From contig CAVUDO010000002.1 of assembly GCA_963740255.1 (NCBI GenBank), positions 496,001 to 560,000 on the forward strand: DNA of 64,000 nt, read 5' to 3'. The notes under the pieces are model-generated. The model saw only the letters and a list, made by a program, of their open reading frames with translations. It made no database searches and was not told where the DNA came from. How positions within the stretch are numbered: position 1 is the first letter of the stretch; each line of letters begins with the position of its first letter. A program made the translations under genes and the position numbers. Of the stretch, positions 8,893 through 16,781 are shown piece by piece. Source of the DNA: CAVUDO01 sp963740255 (GTDB lineage Bacteria > Actinomycetota > Actinomycetes > Mycobacteriales > Cryptosporangiaceae).

Positions 8893-10772
8893 CCGCCGCC
8901 ACGTCGGTCCGGACCGGCCGTCCCGCGTCGGCGGACCCCGCGGTCGCCCCCCCGGACTCCGGTGAGCGGGTGGAGGGGATCTGGCGGACCGTGCGCCGCG
9001 GCGTGCGGCTCACCCCCGAACTCACCGACGGTATCGCCATCACCCTGCTGCTGGCGCTGGTGGCCACGGCCGGCCGGGTGGTCGTCCCGGTCGCCGTCCA
9101 GCTCGTCCTCGACCGCGGCATCCGGGCCGGCGGCGCCCAGCCCGACGCCGGCGCGGTCACGCTGTTCGCCGGTCTGGCCGCCGGGGCCATCGTGCTCACC
9201 GCGGTCGCCGCGTACCTGATGAACGTCCGGCTCTACCGCACCAGCGAGACGGCGCTGGCCCGGCTGCGCACCAAGGCGTTCCGGCACATCCACGACCTCT
9301 CGATGCTGCACCAGCAGTCCGAGCGCCGCGGCTCGCTGGTCGCCCGGATCACCAGCGACGTCGACCAGATCAGCCAGTTCGTGCAGTGGGGCGGCATCCT
9401 GCTGCTGGTGTCGTTCGGACAGTTGCTGGTCGCCACCGCGGTGATGCTGGTCTACTCCTGGCCGCTCACGCTGGTGGTGTACGCGTGCTTCGTGCCATTG
9501 GCGGTCTGCCTGCGCTTCCTGCAGCGTCGGCTGGCGGCGGCCTACGGCCGGGTCCGCGAACGGGTCGGCGACATGCTGGGCGCGATCGCCGAGTCGGTGG
9601 TGGGAGCGCCGACGATCCGGGCGTACGGCATCCAGCGGCGCACGGCGGCGAGGCTGGACGACTCGGTGCAGCGGTACCGGGCCGAGCAGACCCGGGCCCA
9701 GCGGGTCAGCGTGCTGATCTTCTCCACGGGAGAGCTCACCGCGGGCGTCGCGACCGCCGGCGTGGTCGTGGTCGGTGTCCTGTTGGGGGTCGACCGGAGC
9801 CTGACCGTCGGCGAGCTCACCGCGTTCCTGTTCCTGATCGCGCTGTTCGTCCAACCGGTCCAGATCGCCACCGAGATGCTCAACGAGGCGCAGAACGCCG
9901 TGGCGGGGTGGCGGCGGGTGCTGGGCATCCTCGACATCACACCCGACGTCGCCGATCCGGCGGCCACGCCGGGAGCCGACGGCCGGCCAGGCGGGCGGGA
10001 CCTCCCGCCGGGTGCGGTCGGGGTGGCCTTCGCCGACGTGCGGTTCGCCTACGGGAACGGACCGGAGGTGCTGCATGGCATCGACCTGACGATCGCGCCG
10101 CGGAGCAGGGTGGCGGTCGTCGGCGAGACCGGCTCGGGCAAGACCACGTTCGCCAAGCTGCTCACCCGCCTGATGGACCCGGTCTCCGGCGAGGTGCGGC
10201 TCTCCGGCGTGCCGCTGACCGAGGTGCGGTTCGCGTCGCTGCGGCGGCGAGTGGTGATGGTGCCCCAGGACGGGTTCCTGTTCGACGCGACGGTCGCCGA
10301 GAACGTCCGCTACGGCCGGCCTGACGCCACCGACGGGGACATCGTGCTGGCGTTCACCGAACTGGGCCTCCTCGACTGGGTGGAGGGCTTGTCGGAGGGC
10401 TTGAGGACCTCGGTCGGCGAGCGCGGCGAGTCGCTCAGCGTGGGGGAGCGGCAGCTGGTGGCCATCGCCCGCGCCTACCTGGCCGACCCGGACCTGCTGG
10501 TGCTCGACGAGGCCACCTCGGCCGTCGACCCGGCCACCGAGGTACGGCTCCAGCGGGCCCTGGACTCGCTCACCCGTGGCCGCACGACGATCGCGATCGC
10601 CCACCGCCTCTCCACGGCCGTGGCCGCCGACGAGGTGCTGGTGGTCGACGCCGGCCAGATCGTCCAGCGCGGGCGCCATACCGACCTCGTCCAGGCGACC
10701 GGATCGCCGTACGCCCGCCTGCACGCCTCCTGGATCCGCCAGACCCGGACGGAAGCGTCCACGTCGGACTGA
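8889..10772 (+). CDS. ABC exporter half-transporter, catalytic subunit
   Basis: A 627-residue partner of the preceding gene, with a six-helix transmembrane domain (about residues 45-330) then an ATPase domain (about 370-610). Walker A is GETGSGKTTF, Walker B LLVLDEATSAVD keeps the catalytic Glu, and the H-loop IAIAHRLST keeps His. The signature reads LSVGERQ instead of LSGGQRQ. Put together with the first subunit, one composite site has all consensus residues (this Walker A/B/His with the partner's LSGGQ) and the other is degenerate throughout. That is what an obligate heterodimer should look like. The GTG overlaps the upstream stop. Substrate unknown. Confidence 0.9.
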   Translation: MTAATSVRTGRPASADPAVAPPDSGERVEGIWRTVRRGVRLTPELTDGIAITLLLALVATAGRVVVPVAVQLVLDRGIRAGGAQPDAGAVTLFAGLAAGAIVLTAVAAYLMNVRLYRTSETALARLRTKAFRHIHDLSMLHQQSERRGSLVARITSDVDQISQFVQWGGILLLVSFGQLLVATAVMLVYSWPLTLVVYACFVPLAVCLRFLQRRLAAAYGRVRERVGDMLGAIAESVVGAPTIRAYGIQRRTAARLDDSVQRYRAEQTRAQRVSVLIFSTGELTAGVATAGVVVVGVLLGVDRSLTVGELTAFLFLIALFVQPVQIATEMLNEAQNAVAGWRRVLGILDITPDVADPAATPGADGRPGGRDLPPGAVGVAFADVRFAYGNGPEVLHGIDLTIAPRSRVAVVGETGSGKTTFAKLLTRLMDPVSGEVRLSGVPLTEVRFASLRRRVVMVPQDGFLFDATVAENVRYGRPDATDGDIVLAFTELGLLDWVEGLSEGLRTSVGERGESLSVGERQLVAIARAYLADPDLLVLDEATSAVDPATEVRLQRALDSLTRGRTTIAIAHRLSTAVAADEVLVVDAGQIVQRGRHTDLVQATGSPYARLHASWIRQTRTEASTSD

Positions 10773-10831
10773 CGGCGACCGCCGAGCAGCGACGGCGCAT
10801 GCCCATCCCGGGCCGCGTTCGCCCGGCCGCC

Positions 10832-10837
10832 TATGCT
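10832..10837 (+). promoter_or_regulatory. Probable -10 box of the small membrane protein gene
   Basis: TATGCT, 30 bases before the GTG at 10868, with a GGGAGG ribosome-binding site (10856-10861) in between. A short leadered transcript is likely. Confidence 0.45.
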
Positions 10838-10867
10838 GCGGCGAACCGACTCTACGGGAGGGACTAC

Positions 10868-11320
10868 GTGGGCGCACCGACCCAGAATCCGGCCGGCCAC
10901 TCCCCGCTGCCCTACCAGCGTCCGCCGGTGGTCACCGCGGCCGTGGTCATGATGCACATCTCGACCGGGTTCGCGGTCCTGGTCGGATGTTTCCTGACCC
11001 TCCTCACCTCGACAGGTTCCGCGGCGCCAGGCGACGGCCTGGTCCTGCTGGTGGTCGCGTTGGCGTTCGCGTGGGCGACCGTGAACCTCTGGCTCACGGT
11101 GAACGTGAGCAGACGCCGGAAGTGGGCCCAGGTCGTCGTCGTCATGCTCTACAGCCTGAACGTCGTGTTGGGTGTCGTGGGCCTGTTCACCGGCCGGTCG
11201 GTCAACGGGGGCGTCACCGTCGTCGTCTCGGCCGTGGTGGTCGGACTACTGGTCGGGTCGCAGGCGGCGCGGGCGCACTTCCTGACCCGGGCCGGACGCG
11301 AAGCCCGAGCCGTGGCGTAG
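10868..11320 (+). CDS. Small four-helix membrane protein of unknown function
   Basis: 150 residues with a short Pro-rich N-terminus and four predicted membrane segments, near residues 20-44, 58-80, 90-112 and 118-138. The GTG start is chosen over the upstream ATG at 10799 because a clear GGGAGG site stands 6 bases before it and a TATGCT box lies further up. No catalytic motif is visible and I do not recognise a characterised family; such proteins are common in actinobacteria. It is independent of the ABC exporter (96 bases, own promoter) and converges on the tetR gene. Confidence 0.7.
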   Translation: MGAPTQNPAGHSPLPYQRPPVVTAAVVMMHISTGFAVLVGCFLTLLTSTGSAAPGDGLVLLVVALAFAWATVNLWLTVNVSRRRKWAQVVVVMLYSLNVVLGVVGLFTGRSVNGGVTVVVSAVVVGLLVGSQAARAHFLTRAGREARAVA

Positions 11321-11353
11321 CTGTCGCCCGGCGCCGCGTCAGCGGCCCGTGCC

Positions 11354-11941
11354 TCAGCCCAGCGGCCCGGTGAGGTAGCGCTGGACGGTGGGGCCGACCG
11401 CGGCGACGACCTCGTCGGTGGGCGTCGAGGCGAGCGGTTCGATCCGGATGACGTACCGGGCGAGGGCCAGCCCGAGCAGGGTGGAGCCGACCAGGGTGCC
11501 CCGCAATTGGCCGCGGTCGACGTCCAGCGAGGCGGTGAGTCGGCCGATCACGGCGGTGCCGATGAACTCGCGCAGCATCGCCGCGGACTTCTCGTGCGTC
11601 ATCGCGCCGCGGATCAACCCGACGAACGGGCTGACCGCCTCCGGGGAGTCCCAGATGCTCAGAAACAACCGCACCAGCCGCTCGCCGAGTCCGTCCAGGC
11701 CGGGCGCCAGCAGCGCCGGGATCATCACGCCCGGATCGATCGGGAGCCGCATGGCCGCGACGAAGAGCTGTTCCTTGGTGCCGAAGTAGTGGTGCACGAG
11801 CGCGGCGTCCACCCCGGCGAGTCCGGCGATGCCGCGGATCGTGGCACCGTCGTAGCCGCCGTCGGCGAACGACGTGCGGGCGGCGTCGAGGATCGCCTCC
11901 CGCGTCCCCGACCCGCCCGCCCGTCTGCCGCTGCGCGCCAT
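11354..11941 (-). CDS. TetR-family transcriptional regulator
   Basis: 195 residues. The N-terminal helix-turn-helix (about residues 12-58) reads TREAILDAARTSFADGGY, then ATIRGIAGLAGVDAALVHHYFGTKEQLF, the classical TetR DNA-binding fold. The C-terminal helical domain would bind an unknown ligand. It is the last gene of a three-gene minus-strand operon with an ABC-2 permease and ATPase and overlaps the permease by one base. Perfect inverted repeats just downstream of the operon's -10 box at 13427-13448 are the likely operator, so autoregulation and repression of the pump are inferred. Confidence 0.92.
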   Translation of the reverse strand: MARSGRRAGGSGTREAILDAARTSFADGGYDGATIRGIAGLAGVDAALVHHYFGTKEQLFVAAMRLPIDPGVMIPALLAPGLDGLGERLVRLFLSIWDSPEAVSPFVGLIRGAMTHEKSAAMLREFIGTAVIGRLTASLDVDRGQLRGTLVGSTLLGLALARYVIRIEPLASTPTDEVVAAVGPTVQRYLTGPLG

Positions 11942-12675
11942 CAGCCGCTTCGTCGCCGCAGTGTCGCCGCGGCCAGGATCAACGCGGCCGTCCCCGCCCC
12001 GAGCACGACCCCCATGTCGCGCAGCAGCGCATCCGTGACCTCCGCCGACCGCTGGACCTCCTGGAGCGCGTCGACGGCGTAGGACAGCGGGAGCACGTTG
12101 CTGATCGCCTCCAGCCAGCCGGCCATCGCGTCCCGGGCGGTGAACAGGCCGCAGAGCAGCATCTGCGGCAGCACCACCGCGGGCATGAACTGCACGGCCT
12201 GGAACTCGCTGCGGGCGAACGCGCTGACGAACAGGCCCAGCGCCATCCCGAGCAGGGCGTTGCCGACCGCGACGCCGACCACCAATCCAGCGCTGCCCGC
12301 GGTGTCCAGGCCGAGCAGCCAGTAGGCGGTCGCGCAGGTGATCGCGGCCTGCGCCGCCGCGGCGGTGGCGAAGGCCAGGCCGTACCCGAGCAGCAGGTCG
12401 AGCTTGCCCATCGGTGTGGTCAGCAGCCGTTCCAGCGTGCCGGTGGTGCGTTCGCGCAGCATCGCCACGCTGGTCACCAGGAACATCGTGATGAACGGGA
12501 AGACGCCCAGCAGCGGCGGTGCGATCCGGTCGAAGATCGCCTCGGAGTCGAACACGTACCGCAGCAGCGTCATCAGAAGGCTGGGCACCAGGAGCAGCAT
12601 GACCAGCGTGCGGCGGTCGTGGGCGAGCTGGGCGAGCACCCGGCCCGCCGTCGCGGCGGTGATACGCGGGGACAT
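11941..12675 (-). CDS. ABC-2 type transporter permease
   Basis: 244 residues with six membrane segments typical of ABC-2 permeases. The conserved LRERTTGTLERLLTTPMGKLDLLLGY segment is broken here only for length (LRERTTGTLERL, then LTTPMGKLDLL); it precedes segment three, and the FMPAVVLPQMLLCG and NVLPLSYAVDAL regions are also family hallmarks. It pairs with the ATPase encoded immediately upstream, with a 1-base overlap. Substrate unknown; drug export under TetR control is the usual role for this gene set. Confidence 0.9.
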   Translation of the reverse strand: MSPRITAATAGRVLAQLAHDRRTLVMLLLVPSLLMTLLRYVFDSEAIFDRIAPPLLGVFPFITMFLVTSVAMLRERTTGTLERLLTTPMGKLDLLLGYGLAFATAAAAQAAITCATAYWLLGLDTAGSAGLVVGVAVGNALLGMALGLFVSAFARSEFQAVQFMPAVVLPQMLLCGLFTARDAMAGWLEAISNVLPLSYAVDALQEVQRSAEVTDALLRDMGVVLGAGTAALILAAATLRRRSG

Positions 12676-13415
12676 CAGGCCACCTCCGTGGGCTGTGCGG
12701 CGGCGTGCCGGGTACCGCGGATCAGGCGGAGGAACGCCTCCTCCAGGTCGTGGGTGCCCGTCTGGTCGCGCAGCGCGGCGGGGGTGTCGTCAGCCACCAG
12801 GCGGCCCTCGCGGAGCAGTAGCAGGCGGTCGCACCGGCCGGCCTCGTCCATCACGTGACTGGACACCAGCAACGTGGTGCCGGCGCCGGCCAACGCGTGG
12901 AACTGGTGCCAGAGGTCGTGCCGCAGCACCGGGTCGAGCCCGACGGTCGGTTCGTCGAGGACGAGCAGGTCGGGCTGGGCCAGCAGCGCGCAGGCCAGCG
13001 AGACCCGGGCCCGTTCGCCGCCGGAGAGTGTCGCCACCACCCGGTGCGCGAAGTCGGTCAGCCCCACGTCGGCCACGGCCTGGTCGGCCGCGGCCGCACC
13101 CACCCCGTAGACCGCGGCGAAGTAGCGGCCGTTGGCCCGCACGGTCAGATCGCCGTAGACCGACGGCGACTGGGTCACGTAGCCCACCCGCTTGCGCAGC
13201 GGGGCGTTGCCCGCCGGCATCCCCAGCACGGTCACCTCGCCGGAGAGGACGCGCTGGACGCCCACCACGCAGCGCATCAGCGTCGTCTTGCCCGAACCGC
13301 TCGGGCCGAGCAATCCGGTGACGGTGCCTGCCGGGACCGAGAACGACAGGCCGTGCAGCACCCGGGCGCGACCCCGGTCGACCACCAACTCGCGTACGTC
13401 CACCGCGTGGGACAT
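12675..13415 (-). CDS. ABC-2 transporter ATP-binding protein
   Basis: 246 residues with Walker A GPSGSGKTTL (about residues 37-46), Q-loop VGYVTQSPS, signature LSGGERARVSLA, Walker B LLVLDEPTVGLDP and H-loop VSSHVMDEA. It is the drug-resistance (DrrA/CcmA-like) ATPase subgroup. First gene of the minus-strand operon ATPase-permease-TetR. The ATG follows an AGGAGGGG ribosome-binding site. The promoter and operator lie just upstream. Confidence 0.93.
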   Translation of the reverse strand: MSHAVDVRELVVDRGRARVLHGLSFSVPAGTVTGLLGPSGSGKTTLMRCVVGVQRVLSGEVTVLGMPAGNAPLRKRVGYVTQSPSVYGDLTVRANGRYFAAVYGVGAAAADQAVADVGLTDFAHRVVATLSGGERARVSLACALLAQPDLLVLDEPTVGLDPVLRHDLWHQFHALAGAGTTLLVSSHVMDEAGRCDRLLLLREGRLVADDTPAALRDQTGTHDLEEAFLRLIRGTRHAAAQPTEVA

Positions 13416-13426
13416 GGCCCCTCCTA

Positions 13427-13448
13427 TTCAACGAGTGTTGAATTCAAC
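13427..13448. promoter_or_regulatory. Probable TetR operator: two overlapping palindromes
   Basis: TTCAAC-GAGT-GTTGAA (13427-13442) overlaps the perfect palindrome GTTGAATTCAAC (13437-13448). Both lie between the -10 box and the start codon of the pump operon, where a bound repressor would block transcription. The AT-rich sequence stands out from the GC-rich surroundings. Confidence 0.65.
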
Positions 13449-13476
13449 GGTAGATGAATTCGTTCGTACCCGTCAA
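13447..13476 (-). promoter_or_regulatory. Promoter of the ABC-2/TetR operon
   Basis: On the minus strand a TTGACG -35 box (13471-13476) and a TACCGT -10 box (13447-13452) are 18 bases apart. The operator palindromes begin at the -10 box and run downstream. Confidence 0.55.
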
Positions 13477-13483
13477 GGGTTCG

Positions 13484-14584
13484 TCAGGGGAGGACGCGGT
13501 CGAGCGGCACCAGCTTGAAGTTCGGGCGGCCCGGGGCAGGTGCCTCGTTGAAGCCGTCCTGGCACACGAACACCCCGCGTGGGAACACCGGTCCGAACGA
13601 CCCGCCGGCTGCCTCGATGCCGTGGGCGCCGTCGCAGCCGTCCGTGCGTGGCCCTGCGCCCACCGCCAGCTTGCGCCGCGCCGCCCGGGTGGCCACGTCG
13701 TAGACCACGAAGCTGCTGTCGCCCTGGGACGAGACCACGAGCCACCGACCGGCGACCGCCAGCCCTTCGATGTCACCGGCCAGCCAGTCCCCGCCGGAGA
13801 CGTCGATCCGGACCGGGTCGGTCGTGCCGGCGGTCGGCTCGGCGCCGTACGCCCAGACCGCGTTGTGTTCCTCGCCGAGGTAGACCACGCCGCGGGCATG
13901 GTCGGCGGCACACCCCTCGGTGGAGCCGCCCACGTCCCACGGCCCACGCACCAGCCGTGCGGTGACCGGACCGGCGCCGGCACGTCCCAGCGCGTACTGG
14001 GCCACCCGGCCGGACGTGCTGGTAACGAACGCGTACAGGGTGCCGCCCCGGCCGCGGTAGAGGCACACCCCGTGCTCGACGACCGCGGTGTCGACCGTGC
14101 CCGCACTGCGCAGCATGCGCCCGGCCCGGTCGACGGTGTAGAAGCGGACCAGCCCGCCCGGCGCGGCCTCGGGGTCGGTGACGGCGACCAGGTCGCCGAG
14201 CACGTCGACGTTGAGCGGCTCGGCTGCCGCGACCCGTTGGCGTCGCCGCCCGGCGAGGTCGTACACCTCCACCGCTCCCTGCCGGTCCGTCCCGATCACC
14301 AGCGAGAGCGCGCGGTCGCGGGGATGGAGCCAGAGGGTCACACCCATCGTGGCGTAGCCCTCGTGCGCGACCGGCGCGGTCTCGACGCTCGGCATCGCCG
14401 CGACGGCACTCGGCCCCACCGCGGCGTCCGCCAACCGGGGCGTCGCCTCGGCGGGAGGGGCGGTCGGGCCGGCGGCGAGCGTGGCGGCCAGGGTCGTCGC
14501 CAGCAGCCAGCCGGCCAGCCGGCCGAGCTGGGGCAGCCGCAGCCGAGCCAGCGCGAAGACGGGATGGGCAGTGCGCTTGCTCAA
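13484..14584 (-). CDS. Secreted beta-propeller phytase-like protein
   Basis: 366 residues starting at a TTG at 14584 with a GGGAGAG site 7 bases upstream. This gives a signal peptide with a basic start (LSKRT), hydrophobic core WLLATTLAATLAAG and a cleavage region near PAEA. The rest is repetitive beta structure matching beta-propeller phytases (3-phytase, BPP): acidic calcium-site style segments GSTEGCAADHARGVVYLGEE, DIEGLAVAGRWLVVSSQGDS and DGCDGAHGIEAAGG, with RGVFVCQDGFNEAP at the end. Known members release phosphate from phytate outside the cell; the substrate here is inferred. Longer in-frame starts (to 14731) lie in repeats and lack a ribosome site. Confidence 0.8.
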   Translation of the reverse strand: MSKRTAHPVFALARLRLPQLGRLAGWLLATTLAATLAAGPTAPPAEATPRLADAAVGPSAVAAMPSVETAPVAHEGYATMGVTLWLHPRDRALSLVIGTDRQGAVEVYDLAGRRRQRVAAAEPLNVDVLGDLVAVTDPEAAPGGLVRFYTVDRAGRMLRSAGTVDTAVVEHGVCLYRGRGGTLYAFVTSTSGRVAQYALGRAGAGPVTARLVRGPWDVGGSTEGCAADHARGVVYLGEEHNAVWAYGAEPTAGTTDPVRIDVSGGDWLAGDIEGLAVAGRWLVVSSQGDSSFVVYDVATRAARRKLAVGAGPRTDGCDGAHGIEAAGGSFGPVFPRGVFVCQDGFNEAPAPGRPNFKLVPLDRVLP

Positions 14585-14694
14585 GAGAAGTCTCTCCCAG
14601 ACCTGAGTCAATGCACGCCGGGCGTGCTCGTTCGATATCAGGGCAATAGTCTTACATGGGATGAATCGCCGCGTGGTTGCCGCGGCGCCGGGCG

Positions 14695-14742
14695 CCGGCA
14701 CCAGCCGGCACCAGCCGGCACCAGCCGGCACCAGCCGGCACC
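14695..14742. repeat. 10-bp tandem repeat upstream of hisI
   Basis: CCGGCACCAG is repeated 4.8 times without mismatch (48 bp). The unit is about one helical turn long, and the array ends 40 bases before the hisI start. The 14585-14781 interval between the divergent phytase and hisI genes holds nothing else recognisable. Confidence 0.95.
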
Positions 14743-14769
14743 GCGCCTCCGCCGGCTCCTGTCGGCAGG

Positions 14770-14775
14770 CAGGAT
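14770..14775 (+). promoter_or_regulatory. -10 box of hisI (leaderless)
   Basis: CAGGAT, 6 bases before the GTG at 14782. This fits a leaderless start and selects that codon. Confidence 0.5.
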
Positions 14776-14781
14776 GGGGAC

Positions 14782-15162
14782 GTGAACGCTCCCGCCCGCC
14801 CGTCCTCGCTCGACCCCGCGGTGGCCGCGCGACTGGCGCGCGACCCCGCGGGCCTGGTCGTCGCGGTGGTCCAGCAGCACGGCACCCGTGAGGTGCTGAT
14901 GGTCGGCTGGATGGACGACGAGGCGCTGCACCGCACGTTGACCACCGGTCGGGCCACCTACTGGTCGCGCAGCCGCGGTGAGTACTGGACCAAGGGCGAC
15001 ACCTCCGGCCACCGACAGTGGGTGCGGTCGGTGGCGTTGGACTGCGACGGCGACACGGTGCTGGTCACGGTCGACCAGGAGGTCGCGGCCTGCCACACCG
15101 GAGACCGCACCTGCTTCGACGCGGGTCCGCTGCCCGCCGTGGTCGCGGACCTTCGCCGCTGA
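14782..15162 (+). CDS. hisI: Phosphoribosyl-AMP cyclohydrolase
   Basis: 126 residues, the stand-alone HisI without a HisE domain. It hydrolyses PR-AMP to ProFAR in histidine synthesis. LMVGWMDDEAL, TYWSRSRGEYWTKG, the zinc/magnesium segment LDCDGDTVL and the C-terminal CHTGDRTCF zinc cysteines are all present. The GTG at 14782 is supported by a -10 box 6 bases upstream; the frame continues upward through the 10-bp repeats, which are not coding. Separated from hisD-F by 8 kb of transporter and phytase genes, and followed by trpE as in many actinobacteria. Confidence 0.96.
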   Translation: MNAPARPSSLDPAVAARLARDPAGLVVAVVQQHGTREVLMVGWMDDEALHRTLTTGRATYWSRSRGEYWTKGDTSGHRQWVRSVALDCDGDTVLVTVDQEVAACHTGDRTCFDAGPLPAVVADLRR

Positions 15163-15263
15163 CGCGCCGCACGACGCCCCGGCGGGACCCGGCGGCCGCG
15201 GCACGTGGCCGCTCGCGCGGCGCCGCGCGTGGAGTCGACGGCGCCGGCCGGGTCGCGGCAGGG

Positions 15264-15269
15264 GAGAAT
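15264..15269 (+). promoter_or_regulatory. -10 box of trpE (leaderless)
   Basis: GAGAAT, 6 bases before the GTG at 15276. No Trp-rich leader peptide is visible in the 113 bases after hisI. Confidence 0.4.
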
Positions 15270-15275
15270 GTGCCG

Positions 15276-16781
15276 GTGACCACAGGTGCCTTCCTCCCCG
15301 ACCGGGAGACCTTCGCCGAGCTCGCCCGGGACCGCCGGGTCGTACCGGTGACCCGGCGGCTGCTCGCCGACGGCGAGACCCCGGTGGGGGTTTACCGCAA
15401 GCTCGCCGGCGGCCCCGGCACGTTCCTGCTGGAGTCGGCCGAGCACGGCCGCTCCTGGTCGCGGTACTCGTTCGTGGGCGTGCGCAGTGTCGCCACCCTC
15501 ACCGAGGTCGACGGTCGGGCCCGGTGGCTCGGTGACCCGCCGGCCGGCGCGGCGAGCGACGGCGACCCGCTCACGGTGCTGCGCGACACCGTCGAGGCGC
15601 TGCGTTCGCCACGCCTGCCTGGCCTGCCCACCCTCACCGGCGGGATGGTCGGCTACCTCAGCTACGACGCGGTGCGCCGGTTCGAGCGGCTGCCCAGCCA
15701 CGGCGAGGACGACCTGCGGGTGCCCGAGCTGGGGATGATGCTGGCCACCGACCTGGCCGTCCTCGACCACAGCGACGGGTCGCTGCTCCTGCTGGCCAAC
15801 GCGTTCGTCGCCGAGGGGGCCGGTCGGGACGAGGTCGCCACCGCCTACGACCGGGCAACCGGCCGGCTGGAGTCGATGACCACGGCGCTGTCCCGGCCGA
15901 CCGCCCCGGGGGTGGCGACGATGACGCACACCGCGGTGCCCGAGTTCGCCAGCCGGACGCCCGACGGGGAGTTCGGCAAGGCCGTGGAGGCGGCCAAGGA
16001 GGCGATCCGGGCCGGCGAGTGCTTCCAGATCGTGGTCAGCCAGCGGTTCGAGACCGACACCGAGGCCGACCCGCTGGACGTCTACCGGGTGCTACGCACG
16101 ACGAACCCGAGCCCGTACATGTACCTGCTGCGGTTCGACGGGTTCGACATCGTCGGCTCCTCGCCGGAGGCGCACGTCAAGGTCACCGACGGCCGGGCGT
16201 TGCTGCACCCGATCGCCGGCACCCGGTGGCGGGGGGCCACGCCGGCCGAGGACGCGCGGCTCGGCGCGGACATGCTCGCGGACCCCAAGGAGCGGGCCGA
16301 GCACGTGATGCTCGTGGACCTCGGACGCAACGACCTCGGCCGGGTCTGCGTGCCGGGCACGGTCGACGTCGTCGAGTTCATGACCGTAGAGCGCTACAGC
16401 CACGTCATGCACATCGGCTCGACCGTCCAGGGCGAACTCGAACCGGGCCGGACCGCCTACGACGTGCTCGCCGCGACCTTCCCGGCGGGCACGCTCTCCG
16501 GGGCCCCGAAGGTCCGGGCGATGGAGATCATCGACGCCCTCGAACCCACCCGGCGCGGCCTCTACGGCGGCACGGTCGGCTACCTGGACTTCGCGGGCGA
16601 CCTGGACATGGCGATCGCCATCCGGACCGCGCTGATCCGCGCCGGCCGGGCGTACGTCCAGGCCGGTGCGGGCATCGTGGCCGACTCCGATCCGGCGGCC
16701 GAGGAGCAGGAGAGCCGGAACAAGGCCGCGGCGGTGCTCTCGGCCATCGCCACCGCCGAGACCCTCCGGCCGGCCCGATGA
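15276..16781 (+). CDS. trpE: Anthranilate synthase component I
   Basis: 501 residues. Converts chorismate and ammonia to anthranilate, the first step of tryptophan synthesis. The chorismate-binding domain (about residues 230-495) shows GECFQIVVSQRF, HPIAGTRWRG, DLGRNDLGRV, SHVMHIGSTVQGEL, GTLSGAPKVRAMEI and GAGIVADSDPAAEEQES. The N-terminal part contains LLESAEHGRSWSRYSFVG, in the feedback-inhibition region. The GTG at 15276 is 6 bases after a GAGAAT box; a GTG at 15270 is too close to that box. The frame is open upstream but unrelated. It overlaps the next gene by 4 bases (ATGA). No trpG, trpC, trpB or trpA is in the window. Confidence 0.96.
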   Translation: MTTGAFLPDRETFAELARDRRVVPVTRRLLADGETPVGVYRKLAGGPGTFLLESAEHGRSWSRYSFVGVRSVATLTEVDGRARWLGDPPAGAASDGDPLTVLRDTVEALRSPRLPGLPTLTGGMVGYLSYDAVRRFERLPSHGEDDLRVPELGMMLATDLAVLDHSDGSLLLLANAFVAEGAGRDEVATAYDRATGRLESMTTALSRPTAPGVATMTHTAVPEFASRTPDGEFGKAVEAAKEAIRAGECFQIVVSQRFETDTEADPLDVYRVLRTTNPSPYMYLLRFDGFDIVGSSPEAHVKVTDGRALLHPIAGTRWRGATPAEDARLGADMLADPKERAEHVMLVDLGRNDLGRVCVPGTVDVVEFMTVERYSHVMHIGSTVQGELEPGRTAYDVLAATFPAGTLSGAPKVRAMEIIDALEPTRRGLYGGTVGYLDFAGDLDMAIAIRTALIRAGRAYVQAGAGIVADSDPAAEEQESRNKAAAVLSAIATAETLRPAR

